Position numbers and translations under genes: made by a program. The notes under the pieces were generated by a model. The model was not told the DNA's origin and ran no database searches. It was given only the letters and a program-made list of their open reading frames with translations. Below are positions 20,002-29,528 of a DNA stretch of 61,682 nt, in pieces; the first letter of the stretch is position 1; every line of letters begins with the position of its first letter. This stretch comes from Bacteroidia bacterium. Lineage in GTDB: Bacteria; Bacteroidota; Bacteroidia; Bacteroidales; Paludibacteraceae. The stretch spans positions 1-61,682 of the forward strand of contig SAAL01000006.1 in assembly GCA_009929445.1 (NCBI GenBank), read 5' to 3'.

Positions 20002-21489
20002 TTATTTTTTTTTGTCTTCTTTTATTTCTTCAGTATTTTCTTTCTTGTCCTTCACTTCTTCTGCATCGGTTGCTATTTCAGCATTATCAGTCCCTTTCAG
20101 AAAGGAGGGAAGGTTCATTCCGGCCGATGTGAACAGGTCATCCAGTGGTGGAATGGTTTTCAGCAAGCCCGACATAAAATTGGCGGTAGAATTCTTACCG
20201 TTGGTACTGTTTCCGTTATCCCAGACAGTGACTTTATCAATTTTGAGATTTTTCACAGCTTCAACCTGCGTTTTAACCAGTTCTGGCAATTTTTCAATCA
20301 TCAGCAACTGATATGCCTTGTCAGGATTTCCTCCGGCCGCTTTTACCACATCGGCATAGCCTTGTGCCTGTTTGGTGAGAATAGCCAGCAAACCGCGTGC
20401 TTCAGCATCCATTTTTGCAAAAATGGCATCGGCTTCCCCTTTTGCCTGTACACGAATACGTTCTGCTTCTGCTTCTGCCTCGATAACTACTTTTTGTTTG
20501 GCAATTTCGGCCGGAACCACTATGTTGGCTGTTTCGGTAGAGCGCTCGCGTTCGGCACGTGCATTTTCGGCCAATTTCTGAGCTACATACGCTTCTTCGA
20601 GCGCCTTAGCTTCCTGAACTTTCTCGGCTGCAGTGGCCAGTCTGGCCGATTCAGCTTCTTTTTCACGTCGCAAAGCATCCGACTGTGCAATGGTGATTTT
20701 TGCGGTGTTTTCGCCCTGAACGGCAGTTGCGTTGGCTTCGGATGTTTTGATACGGGTAAGTTTATCGGCTTCTGCCTTTCCGATCATTTCATCTTTCATG
20801 GCGGTAGCAATGTTTATTTCACGGTCTTTATCGGCCACTGCTTTACCGGTTTCGCCTATTTTTTCCTGCTCTGCAACCGAAATTTTAGCTTCGTTGATGG
20901 CTTTGGCAGCTGCTTCTTTACCCAACGCTTCGATGTAGCCCGATTCATCCTTGATATCGGTTACGTTCACATTGATAAGCTTCAGACCCACTTTACGTAA
21001 CTCATTATCAACAACTTTTGATATCGCTTCCAGAAATTTATCGCGGTCGGAATTGATTTCTTCGATGGTCATGGTGGCTATAACCAAACGCAACTGACCG
21101 AAAAGAATATCGGATGCAAGTTCCTTGATTTTATCGGGAATAAGTCCAAGCAACCTTTCGGCTGCTGTATTCATAGTTTCAGGCTCGGTAGAAATGGCAA
21201 TGGTAAAGCGCGAAGGCACATCTACCCGGATATTCTGCCGGCTCAGCGCATTGGTCAGATTAGCTTCGATGGAGAGCGGTTTCAGGTCCAGGTAGGCATA
21301 GTCCTGAATCACCGGCCAGATAAAGGCACCGCCTCCGTGGATACATTTGGCCGACGAACCGCCAGTACGTCCGTACACTACAAGGATTTTGTCCGACGGA
21401 CAACGTTTGAAACGCGAAACAAGTGCAAGTATAGTTACAAAAATAACTAAAGCAAGTACTACTATAAGCAGCAAGGGTGATGAAAACAT
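20002..21489 (-). CDS. Flotillin-like SPFH-domain membrane protein
   Basis: One N-terminal membrane helix (SPLLLIVVLALVIFVTILAL) precedes an SPFH domain (GGGAFIWPVIQDYAYLDL, SRFTIAISTEPETM). A long coiled coil follows, rich in Ala, Glu and Lys with the repeats AEAERIR and ARAERER typical of flotillins. The C-terminal tail is very charged (KDKKENTEEIKEDKKK). Flotillins organise membrane microdomains. The gene lies 5 bases downstream of an NfeD-like gene, the classic flotillin/NfeD partnership. Confidence 0.92.
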   Translation of the reverse strand: MFSSPLLLIVVLALVIFVTILALVSRFKRCPSDKILVVYGRTGGSSAKCIHGGGAFIWPVIQDYAYLDLKPLSIEANLTNALSRQNIRVDVPSRFTIAISTEPETMNTAAERLLGLIPDKIKELASDILFGQLRLVIATMTIEEINSDRDKFLEAISKVVDNELRKVGLKLINVNVTDIKDESGYIEALGKEAAAKAINEAKISVAEQEKIGETGKAVADKDREINIATAMKDEMIGKAEADKLTRIKTSEANATAVQGENTAKITIAQSDALRREKEAESARLATAAEKVQEAKALEEAYVAQKLAENARAERERSTETANIVVPAEIAKQKVVIEAEAEAERIRVQAKGEADAIFAKMDAEARGLLAILTKQAQGYADVVKAAGGNPDKAYQLLMIEKLPELVKTQVEAVKNLKIDKVTVWDNGNSTNGKNSTANFMSGLLKTIPPLDDLFTSAGMNLPSFLKGTDNAEIATDAEEVKDKKENTEEIKEDKKK

Positions 21490-21494
21490 AATCT

Positions 21495-22064
21495 TTAAAT
21501 TTTTTCTACGATTAATACATTGTTATTTTCTATTTTAACCACTTTGATGGTTGTGTGTGACGGTATAGGTTCTGAAGCATCGGTCATGGCCTCGAGTTCG
21601 TGCACGGAACCTTTTACGCTGATCAGAATTTTTCCTTTGCCTGTTCGGCTTTTCGGAATGGTGAGATATACCTCGGCGGTTTTATCAAGTGCCTCCTGAA
21701 GTCTGAACGAATCGTCTTCGGTAAGTTTCATGAGTTGTCTGATAATAACAAAGAAAATACCCACAAAAGCAACTCCTGTTAAAATCGCGACCAGAAAAAG
21801 AATTGTTTTGTTGCCAATGATTTTGTAAAAAGCAATTCCTGCCCAGCTGAATCCCAGCAGAAAATTGATCAGATTGCGGAGCGAGAACAACTGAAATGGT
21901 GCATCTGTATCGCTGAAATCGCTGTCGAAATCGGCTGCAATACCATCCGAAGTATTTCCACCCACGAAAGTCATAATGGCTTGAATGATAAAAATGATAC
22001 TTACCGGTAACGCTATATACCAAAAGGTACGAAGAAGTGGTTCTAATGATTGAAGTATTTCCAT
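21495..22064 (-). CDS. NfeD-like membrane protein with OB-fold domain
   Basis: A 189-residue protein with three hydrophobic segments (IALPVSIIFIIQAIMTFVGG, FLLGFSWAGIAFY, TILFLVAILTGVAFVGIFFV) and a C-terminal OB-fold-like beta domain (GKGKILISVKGSVHELEAMT ending VVKIENNNVLIVEKI). This is the usual small partner of prokaryotic flotillins. It is transcribed first in a two-gene unit with the flotillin gene from a well-formed promoter just upstream. Function is probably membrane organisation; no protease domain is present. Confidence 0.82.
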   Translation of the reverse strand: MEILQSLEPLLRTFWYIALPVSIIFIIQAIMTFVGGNTSDGIAADFDSDFSDTDAPFQLFSLRNLINFLLGFSWAGIAFYKIIGNKTILFLVAILTGVAFVGIFFVIIRQLMKLTEDDSFRLQEALDKTAEVYLTIPKSRTGKGKILISVKGSVHELEAMTDASEPIPSHTTIKVVKIENNNVLIVEKI

Positions 22065-22082
22065 GGTTTAAAATTTTAACTC

Positions 22083-22112
22083 CAAAGTTAAATATATCTT
22101 CCAAATAATCAA
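22083..22112 (-). promoter_or_regulatory. Promoter of the NfeD-flotillin operon
   Basis: On the minus strand TTG (22112-22110), a 19-base spacer and TAACTTTG (22090-22083) fit the Bacteroidota TTG-N17-23-TAnnTTTG pattern exactly. The leader before ATG 22064 would be only about a dozen bases. Confidence 0.7.
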
Positions 22113-22249
22113 TGTTCATTTCGATAATATTTTTGATTCTCTGTATTTGAAAATGCATTCTGGCTATGCTTTATTGCTTTACAGAATTTATGAATGATTT
22201 TCAGTCCTGATTTGACGTATTTGTACACTGACATTTTATTATATATTGT

Positions 22250-22257
22250 TATATTTG
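22250..22257 (+). promoter_or_regulatory. Candidate -7 box for the glycosidase gene
   Basis: TATATTTG matches TAnnTTTG. It lies 18 bases before ATG 22276 and therefore argues against the earlier TTG start at 22246. The -33 element is weak. Confidence 0.5.
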
Positions 22258-22275
22258 TCGGTAAAAATCATTTTT

Positions 22276-25089
22276 ATGAAAAGCAAAAAACAAATGAAAA
22301 TCAAAATATTCCTGATGGTAATTATTGTATTATCGGGATTTGTATCTATACAGCTATCAGGACAAACCACCAGTGCAAGCAGTTATTTCGCAGCTCAACC
22401 GATACCTGATCGCACTGTCACATTCAATATATCTGACACGGGTGTGAGTAAACCTATCATCTGGGGATTGGATCTGGCATGGCTGAGCGAATCAAATATC
22501 CGGCGTGGTATCGCATTTATGGGAGCCGACAGGGTCGATATTGTCAGAGCCTCATTTCAGCCCACATTGCCCCTTGTAAACGGTGATTTACAGGGCTCAC
22601 AAATCAACGATCTTAATACCCGTCTTAATCTTATAGACTTGACCGGTGCAAAAACCAAAGTTGCCCTTAACTGCGATCATCCAAGCGTGGATTCGTGGTA
22701 CATAGGGAATGCCGCTAACTGGGCAGCACTGATTGAAGCTACTACCAGACGCGTGCAGGAACGCGGTCGCACAGTAGTATCCGTAGCTCCTTTCAACGAG
22801 CCGGATTATGGATGGGGACAATATACCGGTCAGAATGGTCAGAGTGATTTTTACAACATTGCAGGTGAACTGAAAAATAATTCCCGGTTTGAAAATATAC
22901 GTATCTCTGGTGGAAATACCCTGAATTGTGATAAGGCTTTATCATGGTATAATTACCTGAAAAACAGACTCGATGAAGGGAACACACACCAGCTTGCAGG
23001 TAGTTTTGATAGTTATGCCGGTTTTTTTACAGCCGTAAAAGCTAATGGCGATCACGGCACCAATGACGAACTTCACAACGTGATGGAGGCAATGGTGGGG
23101 GTAGAATATGGCATGCAAACCGGTATCTGGTGGGGAACGGCTGAATATGCACGGGGTGAATTTGTAAAAGCAAGTGATGGAGTCAGACTTGGCTATGCAG
23201 AGCATAGGCCTAACTGGACAGCAGCATCTGTGTACCGCCATCCCGATGGAAAAATTCAGGCATTTGGCGGAACTTCAGAACGACAGGCAGTTACTACCAC
23301 ATATCGTTTCTTTTCAAAAAACATGGATGTTTTTTATGATGGAAATGGACCTCAGCGTGAATATACAATGGTTCTTCCGGGAGGAACCGGATATCAGAAT
23401 GGTCAGTCCAATGCCGAAAGAGTGGTAAGTATTACCTTTGGTGATGATATTCAGCCGGTTATCAACGGGCGATACGTTCTTGTGAACCGCAATAGCGGAA
23501 AAGTGATGGAAGTGGCCTTAGGAAGTACTTCGGCCGGTGCCAATGTTCGTCAGAATGCAGCAGTTGCTGGCGCAGCCTATCAGCAGTGGAATGTAATTCC
23601 GGTTGATTCGCGCATTGGAGGTGATTACAGTTACTTCACCTTTACTGCCGTTCATAGTGGAAAATCGTTGGATATATATAACTGGTCTCTGGACAATACA
23701 GGAAATATCGTTGTATGGGACGATGCCAAAGGAGCCAATCAGCAATGGTATCTGGAATATGCCGATGACGGTTGGTTTTACATACGCAGCCGTCACAGCG
23801 CAAAATGCATCGAAGTAGCCAATGCCAGCATATCCAACGGAATAAACATTTATCAGTGGGAAAAAGATGGAGATAAAAATCAGCAATGGCGCTTCATACC
23901 CGTCGATGCTCCCGTAGAGTTCATCGCACCTGCTGCTCCGGCCAATCTTACAGCCACTCCCAATACCGAATCCATCAGACTGGATTGGGCGGCAAGTCCT
24001 GATGCTGATGTGGCGGGTTACAATATTTACAGAAAAGAATCGTCAGAAGGCAGTTACATGACAATAGCCCGGAATGTGAAAAACACTTCATTTGTTGACA
24101 ATACGGCTACTGAAAGCAGACAATATTTCTACGCTGTAAAAGCTGTGGATTATTCGCTCAATCGTTCTGAGTACTCCAATGAAATTTCTGCCGCTTCTAC
24201 CGGAAAAAATGACCTGTTATCCTGTCTTCAGTTTGAAAATAATACAGCCGACAGCACCATTCATTTTAATCAAGCTGCCGCTTATGGAACTGTTGCCTAT
24301 GTTCCGGGTAAGGTCGGTACAAATGCCATTTCGCTCAACGGCACAAACTCTTTTCTCCAACTTCCTGCCAACGTGGCAAATCAACAGGAAATTACAGTTG
24401 CTGCATGGATATACTGGAAAGGGGGCGCTTCCTGGCAACGAATTTTTGATTTTGGCAACGGGCAGAACGAATACATGTTTCTGACACCAAACAACGGTTT
24501 CGGGTATATGCGATTTGCAGTTAAAAACGGAGGTGCTGAGCAGCAGTTAAACACTGCGGCGCCCACTGCCGGCAATTGGATTCACGTGGCGGTTACACTT
24601 GCTCAGGGTAAAGCACGCCTGTACGTTAACGGAGTACTAAAGGATGAATCAAACGCTTTTACAATCAGTCCTTTAGATTTCAGGCCTGCATTGAACTACA
24701 TTGGCAGGAGTCAGTTTTCCGATCCGCTTTTCAATGGTTATATCGATGATTTCAGGGTATACAACTATGCACTGAGTGCAAATGAAATTGCCGGAGTTCC
24801 CGGTCTTTTATCAGATGTTGAAGATATTCAAAACCGAAATAATGAGAAACTTTCATTATTTCCTGTCCCTGCAAACACTATTTTAAAGGTTAAGTATCGT
24901 GCTGACAACAACAGTTCTGACATCAGTATTTCTATCTGTGATATCAGTGGTAAAATTATACTGAACAAAAAAATGACAGATACTAATTCTGCTCAACTGG
25001 ACATATCAGGTCTGGCATCAGGTGTATACATCGTTAAACTTACGAATAAATCAGAGTCACTTATGAAAAAAATTGTTGTAAAACACTGA
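22276..25089 (+). CDS. Secreted multidomain glycoside hydrolase-like protein with T9SS signal
   Basis: Starting at ATG 22276, a signal peptide (IFLMVIIVLSGFVSIQLSG) precedes a TIM-barrel-like catalytic region. The sequence APFNEPDYGWGQ around residue 175 looks like the acid/base Glu of a clan-A (GH30/GH39-like) hydrolase. Next comes a ricin-type beta-trefoil with three QxW blocks (YQQWNVIP, NQQWYLEY, NQQWRFIP). A fibronectin type III domain follows (AAPANLTATPNTESIRLDW), then a LamG/concanavalin-like domain (ALNYIGRSQFSDPLFNGYID). The protein ends in a type IX secretion sorting domain (LSLFPVPAN ... GVYIVKL ... KKIVVKH). It is probably an extracellular polysaccharide-degrading enzyme. The substrate is unknown and no SusC/SusD pair is nearby. 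Total length from this start is 937 residues. Confidence 0.85.
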   Translation: MKSKKQMKIKIFLMVIIVLSGFVSIQLSGQTTSASSYFAAQPIPDRTVTFNISDTGVSKPIIWGLDLAWLSESNIRRGIAFMGADRVDIVRASFQPTLPLVNGDLQGSQINDLNTRLNLIDLTGAKTKVALNCDHPSVDSWYIGNAANWAALIEATTRRVQERGRTVVSVAPFNEPDYGWGQYTGQNGQSDFYNIAGELKNNSRFENIRISGGNTLNCDKALSWYNYLKNRLDEGNTHQLAGSFDSYAGFFTAVKANGDHGTNDELHNVMEAMVGVEYGMQTGIWWGTAEYARGEFVKASDGVRLGYAEHRPNWTAASVYRHPDGKIQAFGGTSERQAVTTTYRFFSKNMDVFYDGNGPQREYTMVLPGGTGYQNGQSNAERVVSITFGDDIQPVINGRYVLVNRNSGKVMEVALGSTSAGANVRQNAAVAGAAYQQWNVIPVDSRIGGDYSYFTFTAVHSGKSLDIYNWSLDNTGNIVVWDDAKGANQQWYLEYADDGWFYIRSRHSAKCIEVANASISNGINIYQWEKDGDKNQQWRFIPVDAPVEFIAPAAPANLTATPNTESIRLDWAASPDADVAGYNIYRKESSEGSYMTIARNVKNTSFVDNTATESRQYFYAVKAVDYSLNRSEYSNEISAASTGKNDLLSCLQFENNTADSTIHFNQAAAYGTVAYVPGKVGTNAISLNGTNSFLQLPANVANQQEITVAAWIYWKGGASWQRIFDFGNGQNEYMFLTPNNGFGYMRFAVKNGGAEQQLNTAAPTAGNWIHVAVTLAQGKARLYVNGVLKDESNAFTISPLDFRPALNYIGRSQFSDPLFNGYIDDFRVYNYALSANEIAGVPGLLSDVEDIQNRNNEKLSLFPVPANTILKVKYRADNNSSDISISICDISGKIILNKKMTDTNSAQLDISGLASGVYIVKLTNKSESLMKKIVVKH

Positions 25090-25117
25090 TTATAAGTTGT
25101 ATAATTCAAATAAAAGT

Positions 25118-25157
25118 AAAAAAACATTTGCAGCGATTGTGCAGATGTTTTTTTTTG
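25118..25157 (+). terminator. Intrinsic terminator after the glycosidase gene
   Basis: AAAAAACATTTGC (to 25131) pairs with GCAGATGTTTTTT (from 25141) with one G-U pair, followed by more T. Confidence 0.8.
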
Positions 25158-25226
25158 TAGGACATCGTAATCAACCGCAATACAATGAAGAAATAATCAT
25201 ACTTCGTGGTTTTGAAAAATATATTT

Positions 25227-25234
25227 TATCTTTG
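25227..25234 (+). promoter_or_regulatory. Candidate -7 box for ygiQ
   Basis: TATCTTTG matches TAnnTTTG and lies 28 bases before ATG 25263. It supports that start over the upstream non-ATG extension at 25206. Confidence 0.5.
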
Positions 25235-25262
25235 TATTTTCAAAATTATTTTAAAAAAAACA

Positions 25263-27074
25263 ATGTACCAACTTACCGATTTTCTGCCAACTACTCAAAA
25301 AGAACTCAAACTGCGCGGTTGGGATGAGGTTGATGTAGTGCTCTTCAGCGGCGATGCTTATGTGGATCATCCTTCATTTGGAGCTGCAGTTATCGGAAGG
25401 GTAATGGAGGCTGAAGGATTGCGTGTTGCCATTGTGCCGCAGCCAAACTGGCAGGACGATTTGCGGGATTTCAGAAAAATGGGAGTTCCCCGCCTGTTTT
25501 TTGCAGTCACTGCCGGAAATATGGACAGCATGGTCAATCATTACACTGCCAATAAACGCCTGCGATCCGACGATGCATACACTGCTGGAGGCGAAGCTCA
25601 CAAACGTCCGGATTATACAACTATTACTTACTGCAATATTCTGAAAAAACTTTATCCGGATGTGCCAATCGTAATTGGAGGAATTGAAGCTTCACTGAGA
25701 CGGGTTACCCATTACGATTACTGGAGCGACAGGCTGATGCCGTCTGTTCTGGTGGATAGTAAAGCCGATTTTTTGGTATATGGGATGGGAGAGAAGCCTT
25801 TGAAGGCATTGATTGCTGAACTGAAAAAAGGTAAAAAACTGAATGAAATAACCGATATTCCGCAAACGTCATTCCTTTCTGCTGCAATTCCTGAAAGAGA
25901 TGTGAAAACAATCGAACTGATCTCACATGAAGAATGTCTGAAAGATAAAAAACGGTATGCATCCAATTTCAGGTATGTGGAGGAAGAGAGCAACCGGATT
26001 CACGGAGCACGATTAGTTCAAAAAACAGGGGATAAATACGTTATTATTAATCCGTTATATCCACCCTGGAAGCCTGAAGAGGTGGACGAAACATACCGGC
26101 TGCCATTTTCCCGTCAGCCTCACCCGAAGTATAAAGGAAGACCGGTTCCTGCATACGAGATGATAAAATTTTCGGTAAATCTTCACCGTGGCTGCTTTGG
26201 AGGGTGTGCTTTTTGCACTATTTCGGCTCATCAGGGCAAGTTTATCGTTTCACGCAGCAAACAATCTATTCTTGATGAAGTAAAACAAATAAGCCGTGCA
26301 GATGATTTCAAGGGAAACCTGAGCGACCTGGGAGGCCCGTCAGCCAATATGTATGCCATGCAGGGAAAAGACTTAACCATCTGTGAACGCTGTAAAAGAC
26401 CTTCCTGTATTCATCCGTCTGTGTGCCATAACCTGAACATCGATCACAGTGAGCTCACAGATATTTACCGTTCGGTAGATAAACTTCCGGGTATAAAAAG
26501 ATCATTCATAGGAAGTGGTGTGCGCTACGACATGCTATTGGCTGAAACAAAAGACGAACAAACCGCTCAAAGTCAGCGCGAATACCTGAAGGAACTGATC
26601 AGCAGGCACGTTTCCGGACGACTGAAAATTGCTCCGGAACATACATCCGACAGGGTGCTGCACCTGATGCGTAAACCATCATTCAATTATTTTTATCAGT
26701 TCAAAAAGATTTTTGAACAAATTAACCGCGAAACTGGTCTTAATCAGCAGTTGATACCATATTTTATATCAAGCCATCCTGCATGTCAGAACGAAGACAT
26801 GGCTGAACTGGCTGCCATTACCCGCGATCTCAACTTCAAGCTGGAACAGGTACAGGATTTTACACCTACTCCGATGACATTAGCTACAGAAATTTATTAT
26901 TCAGGCTACAATCCTTACACACTCGAACCTGTTTTTACAGCCAAAACCAAAGAAGAAAAACTGGCTCAGCGGAAATTCTTTTTCTGGTACAAAAACGAGT
27001 ATTACCGTGAGATACTCGGTGATTTGAAAAAAATGAACCGGCCCGATCTGATAAATAAACTGAAAATTAGATAA
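25263..27074 (+). CDS. ygiQ: YgiQ-family radical SAM protein
   Basis: Start at ATG 25263 (MYQLTDFLPTTQKELKLRGW) gives about 603 residues. The N-terminal domain has the YgiQ-specific FSGDAYVDHPSFGAAVIGR and IGGIEASLRR blocks. The radical SAM cluster site CFGGCAFC (CxxxCxxC) is near residue 310, followed by DLGGPSANMY and a Cys-rich segment CERCKRPSCIHPSVC that may bind a second metal centre. Members are widespread but the reaction is not firmly established, to my knowledge. It stands alone between the glycosidase terminator and the convergent aromatic operon. Confidence 0.9.
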   Translation: MYQLTDFLPTTQKELKLRGWDEVDVVLFSGDAYVDHPSFGAAVIGRVMEAEGLRVAIVPQPNWQDDLRDFRKMGVPRLFFAVTAGNMDSMVNHYTANKRLRSDDAYTAGGEAHKRPDYTTITYCNILKKLYPDVPIVIGGIEASLRRVTHYDYWSDRLMPSVLVDSKADFLVYGMGEKPLKALIAELKKGKKLNEITDIPQTSFLSAAIPERDVKTIELISHEECLKDKKRYASNFRYVEEESNRIHGARLVQKTGDKYVIINPLYPPWKPEEVDETYRLPFSRQPHPKYKGRPVPAYEMIKFSVNLHRGCFGGCAFCTISAHQGKFIVSRSKQSILDEVKQISRADDFKGNLSDLGGPSANMYAMQGKDLTICERCKRPSCIHPSVCHNLNIDHSELTDIYRSVDKLPGIKRSFIGSGVRYDMLLAETKDEQTAQSQREYLKELISRHVSGRLKIAPEHTSDRVLHLMRKPSFNYFYQFKKIFEQINRETGLNQQLIPYFISSHPACQNEDMAELAAITRDLNFKLEQVQDFTPTPMTLATEIYYSGYNPYTLEPVFTAKTKEEKLAQRKFFFWYKNEYYREILGDLKKMNRPDLINKLKIR

Positions 27075-27110
27075 TTAAAAATTATTTTAGATTCTCAAAA
27101 TGGCATTTTG

Positions 27111-28169
27111 TTATTTCATGATTAACATCTGCTGACGAATGGATTCTTCGTGAATAGCCATCAGTACAGTTTTCATAAACTCACTGCTCATGCCCATTTT
27201 TTCGGCCTGAGCGATGCGGTCTTTCAATATCTCGTCATATCGTTGTGCCTGAAGAATGGGCATGTTGTGTTCTTTCTTGTAAGTACCTATTTCCTGCGAT
27301 ACACGCATACGTTTGGCCAGCAGTTCCAGCAGGTCGTTGTCCAGGCCGTCGATCTGACGTCGTAAAGCAGTAAGGCTTTCTGTGGTCTGATGCATTTCGC
27401 GAATGACCAGGTTGTCAAGTATCAGTTCAAGCACCTCAGGCGTAACTTGCTGAGAGGCATCACTCCAGGCTTTGTCCGGATTACAATGTGTTTCTATTAT
27501 CAGTCCGTCAAAGTTCAAATCCATGGCCTGCTGGCTTATCGGGGCAATCAGTTCTCGTTTACCGCCAATGTGTGACGGATCGCAAATCAGCGGGAGATTG
27601 GGTAGCTGACGGTGAAGTTCAATAGGGATATGCCATTGGGGGAGATTCCGGTAAATCTTTTTATCGGCTGAGCTGAAACCGCGATGTATGGCACCAATTC
27701 TCCTTATCCCGGCTTTATGAATGCGTTCAATGGCACCAATCCACAAATCTACATCCGGATTTACAGGATTTTTGATTAAAACCGGAATATCTGTTCCTTC
27801 CAATGCATCGGCTATTTCCTGCACTGAAAAGGGATTGGCGGTAGTGCGTGCTCCAATCCAGATTATATCTACTCGGTGCTCAAGAGCTTCTTTTACATGT
27901 TTGGCATTCGCTACTTCTACAGCCACATACATGCCCAGTTCTTCTTTTACCCTGTTTAACCAGGGAAATGCTTCAACACCAAGCCCTTCAAAACCACCCG
28001 GTTTGGTGCGCGGTTTCCATACTCCGGCACGAAAAATTTTCACGCACGCTTTGTGTAATGCACGGGCTGTAGTCATTACTTGTTCTTCAGTTTCGGCGCT
28101 GCAAGGTCCCGAAATTACCAGCGGACGTTTCGGGTCAATGCCCGGTAATAATATTGATTGTAGTTCCAT
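27111..28169 (-). CDS. DAHP synthase / chorismate mutase fusion
   Basis: Residues ~1-255 are a type I-beta (KDO8P-synthase-like) 3-deoxy-7-phosphoheptulonate synthase. It condenses PEP with erythrose-4-phosphate at the entry of the shikimate pathway (ISGPCSAETEEQV, KPRTKPGGFEGLG, DPSHIGGKRE, ETHCNPDKAWSD). Residues ~265-350 are an AroQ-type helical chorismate mutase (LRRQIDGLDNDLLELLAKRM, VSQEIGTYKK). The order DAHPS-CM is the usual Bacteroidota fusion and lets the mutase domain act in feedback control. It is the last gene of the pheA-aminotransferase operon. Confidence 0.95.
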   Translation of the reverse strand: MELQSILLPGIDPKRPLVISGPCSAETEEQVMTTARALHKACVKIFRAGVWKPRTKPGGFEGLGVEAFPWLNRVKEELGMYVAVEVANAKHVKEALEHRVDIIWIGARTTANPFSVQEIADALEGTDIPVLIKNPVNPDVDLWIGAIERIHKAGIRRIGAIHRGFSSADKKIYRNLPQWHIPIELHRQLPNLPLICDPSHIGGKRELIAPISQQAMDLNFDGLIIETHCNPDKAWSDASQQVTPEVLELILDNLVIREMHQTTESLTALRRQIDGLDNDLLELLAKRMRVSQEIGTYKKEHNMPILQAQRYDEILKDRIAQAEKMGMSSEFMKTVLMAIHEESIRQQMLIMK

Positions 28170-28173
28170 AATA

Positions 28174-28310
28174 AAGCCCCCTCTAGCTCCCCCACAAGGG
28201 GAGAACGTGAACCGCGAGAGGTGTGCGGTAATAAATAAATTTTATTTGTTTTTCAATAATTTCTTTTTTGCAGAATTTAAAAGTCCCCCTTGTGGGGGAT
28301 TTAGGGGGCT
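28174..28310. repeat. Inverted pair of C/G-rich dispersed repeats between two operon genes
   Basis: The sequence GCCCCCTCTAGCTCCCCC with ACAAGGGG (28176-28201) and its inverted copy CCCCTTGTGGGGGA with TTTAGGGGGC (28286-28309) bracket about 80 bases of AT-rich sequence. The right copy overlaps the end of the aminotransferase gene and supplies its stop codon. Related pairs occur at 35925-36064, 38712-38939, 40600-40690, 43079-43293 and 45048-45219. Confidence 0.8.
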
Positions 28311-29488
28311 AATCGCTCAATCACTTCTTCGAGCATGCTTTCCGGGCTGCAAAGTGAAATCCGTAAATACCGGTTTCCATTGCTTCCGAAAATAAAACCC
28401 GGGGTGATAAATACGTTTTTTTCATAAAGTATGTTGTCGGACAATTCACCTGCATCTTTCCAATTATCGGGGATTTTTGCCCAGATAAACATGCCAACCT
28501 GATTCTTGTCGTATTTGCACTGCAAAACATCCATGATTTTATAAGCTAATTCCCTGCGTTTTGAGTAAACGTTGTTCATTTCGTTGTGCCATTCTGCTGA
28601 GTTTTTCAATGCCTGAGCCGCTGCCACCATCATTGGTCGAAACATCCCGCTATCCACGTTGGATTTTACGGCCAGCACCCATTTCACAAACTGCTCGTTG
28701 CTGGCGAGCATGGCCATACGCCAGCCGGCCATGTTGTGCGATTTGCTCATCGAATTCAGTTCGATGCAGATATCCCTGGCACCTTCTACTGCCAGAATGC
28801 TCAGTTTGTGCTCGTTCAGAATGAAACTGTATGGATTGTCATTACAAATTACAATACTGTGTTTTTTACCGAATTTTACCAGTTTCTCAAATAATTCCGG
28901 AGTGGCATTGGCACCTGTTGGCATGTTCGGATAGTTTACCCACATCAGTTTTACGCTGGATAAATCCATTTTTTCCAATACATCGAAATCGGGTTGCCAG
29001 CCGTTTGTTTCATCCAGATCGTAGGTAATCAGATTTGCTTCGGCCAGTCTGCTCACCGATTGATACGTCGGGTATCCGGGATTGGGTATCAATACACCAT
29101 CACCGGGATTAACAAAAGCCAGCGTGATATGCAGAATTCCTTCCTTTGAACCTATCAGCGGTTGAATTTCTGTAGCCGGATTTAAATCCATCTGATACCA
29201 TTTCCGATACCAATCGGCAAAACCCTGCCGTAATTCCGAAATACCAACATAACTCTGATAGCCATGCACATTCGGTTTTTGAGCTTCATTACATAATGTT
29301 TCGATTGTTTCGGCAGATGGAGGTAAATCCGGATTTCCGATGCCCAGATTCAGCACGTTTTTTCCTGCTGCATTCATTTCGGCAATCTCACGCAGTTTGG
29401 CCGAAAAATAGTACTCAGAAACCGTGTTTAAGCGATTGGCAGGCTTAATTTGAGGCTTATCACCTTGTATGTTATTTGAATTTGACAT
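28301..29488 (-). CDS. Aminotransferase of the aromatic amino acid operon
   Basis: A 395-residue class I/II PLP aminotransferase. NLGIGNPDLPP and NYPNMPTGA are the substrate loops. SMSKSHNMAGWRMAM holds the PLP-lysine, and the C-terminus has RYLRISLCSPESMLEEVIERL. It lies 40 bases downstream of pheA and upstream of the DAHPS-mutase gene. The most likely job is therefore transamination of phenylpyruvate and 4-hydroxyphenylpyruvate; that is inference from context. The C-terminal residues Ala-Pro and the stop codon are encoded by the dispersed repeat. No tyrA (prephenate dehydrogenase) follows in this window. Confidence 0.88.
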   Translation of the reverse strand: MSNSNNIQGDKPQIKPANRLNTVSEYYFSAKLREIAEMNAAGKNVLNLGIGNPDLPPSAETIETLCNEAQKPNVHGYQSYVGISELRQGFADWYRKWYQMDLNPATEIQPLIGSKEGILHITLAFVNPGDGVLIPNPGYPTYQSVSRLAEANLITYDLDETNGWQPDFDVLEKMDLSSVKLMWVNYPNMPTGANATPELFEKLVKFGKKHSIVICNDNPYSFILNEHKLSILAVEGARDICIELNSMSKSHNMAGWRMAMLASNEQFVKWVLAVKSNVDSGMFRPMMVAAAQALKNSAEWHNEMNNVYSKRRELAYKIMDVLQCKYDKNQVGMFIWAKIPDNWKDAGELSDNILYEKNVFITPGFIFGSNGNRYLRISLCSPESMLEEVIERLAP

Positions 29489-29528
29489 TTTCTTCTAAAT
29501 ATTTTACTAACAACTTTCTTACTATAAA

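Noticed and set aside
20362-21000. Long plus-strand frame of 212 codons opposite the flotillin gene
   Set aside because: It is the shadow of an Ala/Glu/Lys-rich coiled coil in another frame; Phe/Cys-rich composition is implausible.
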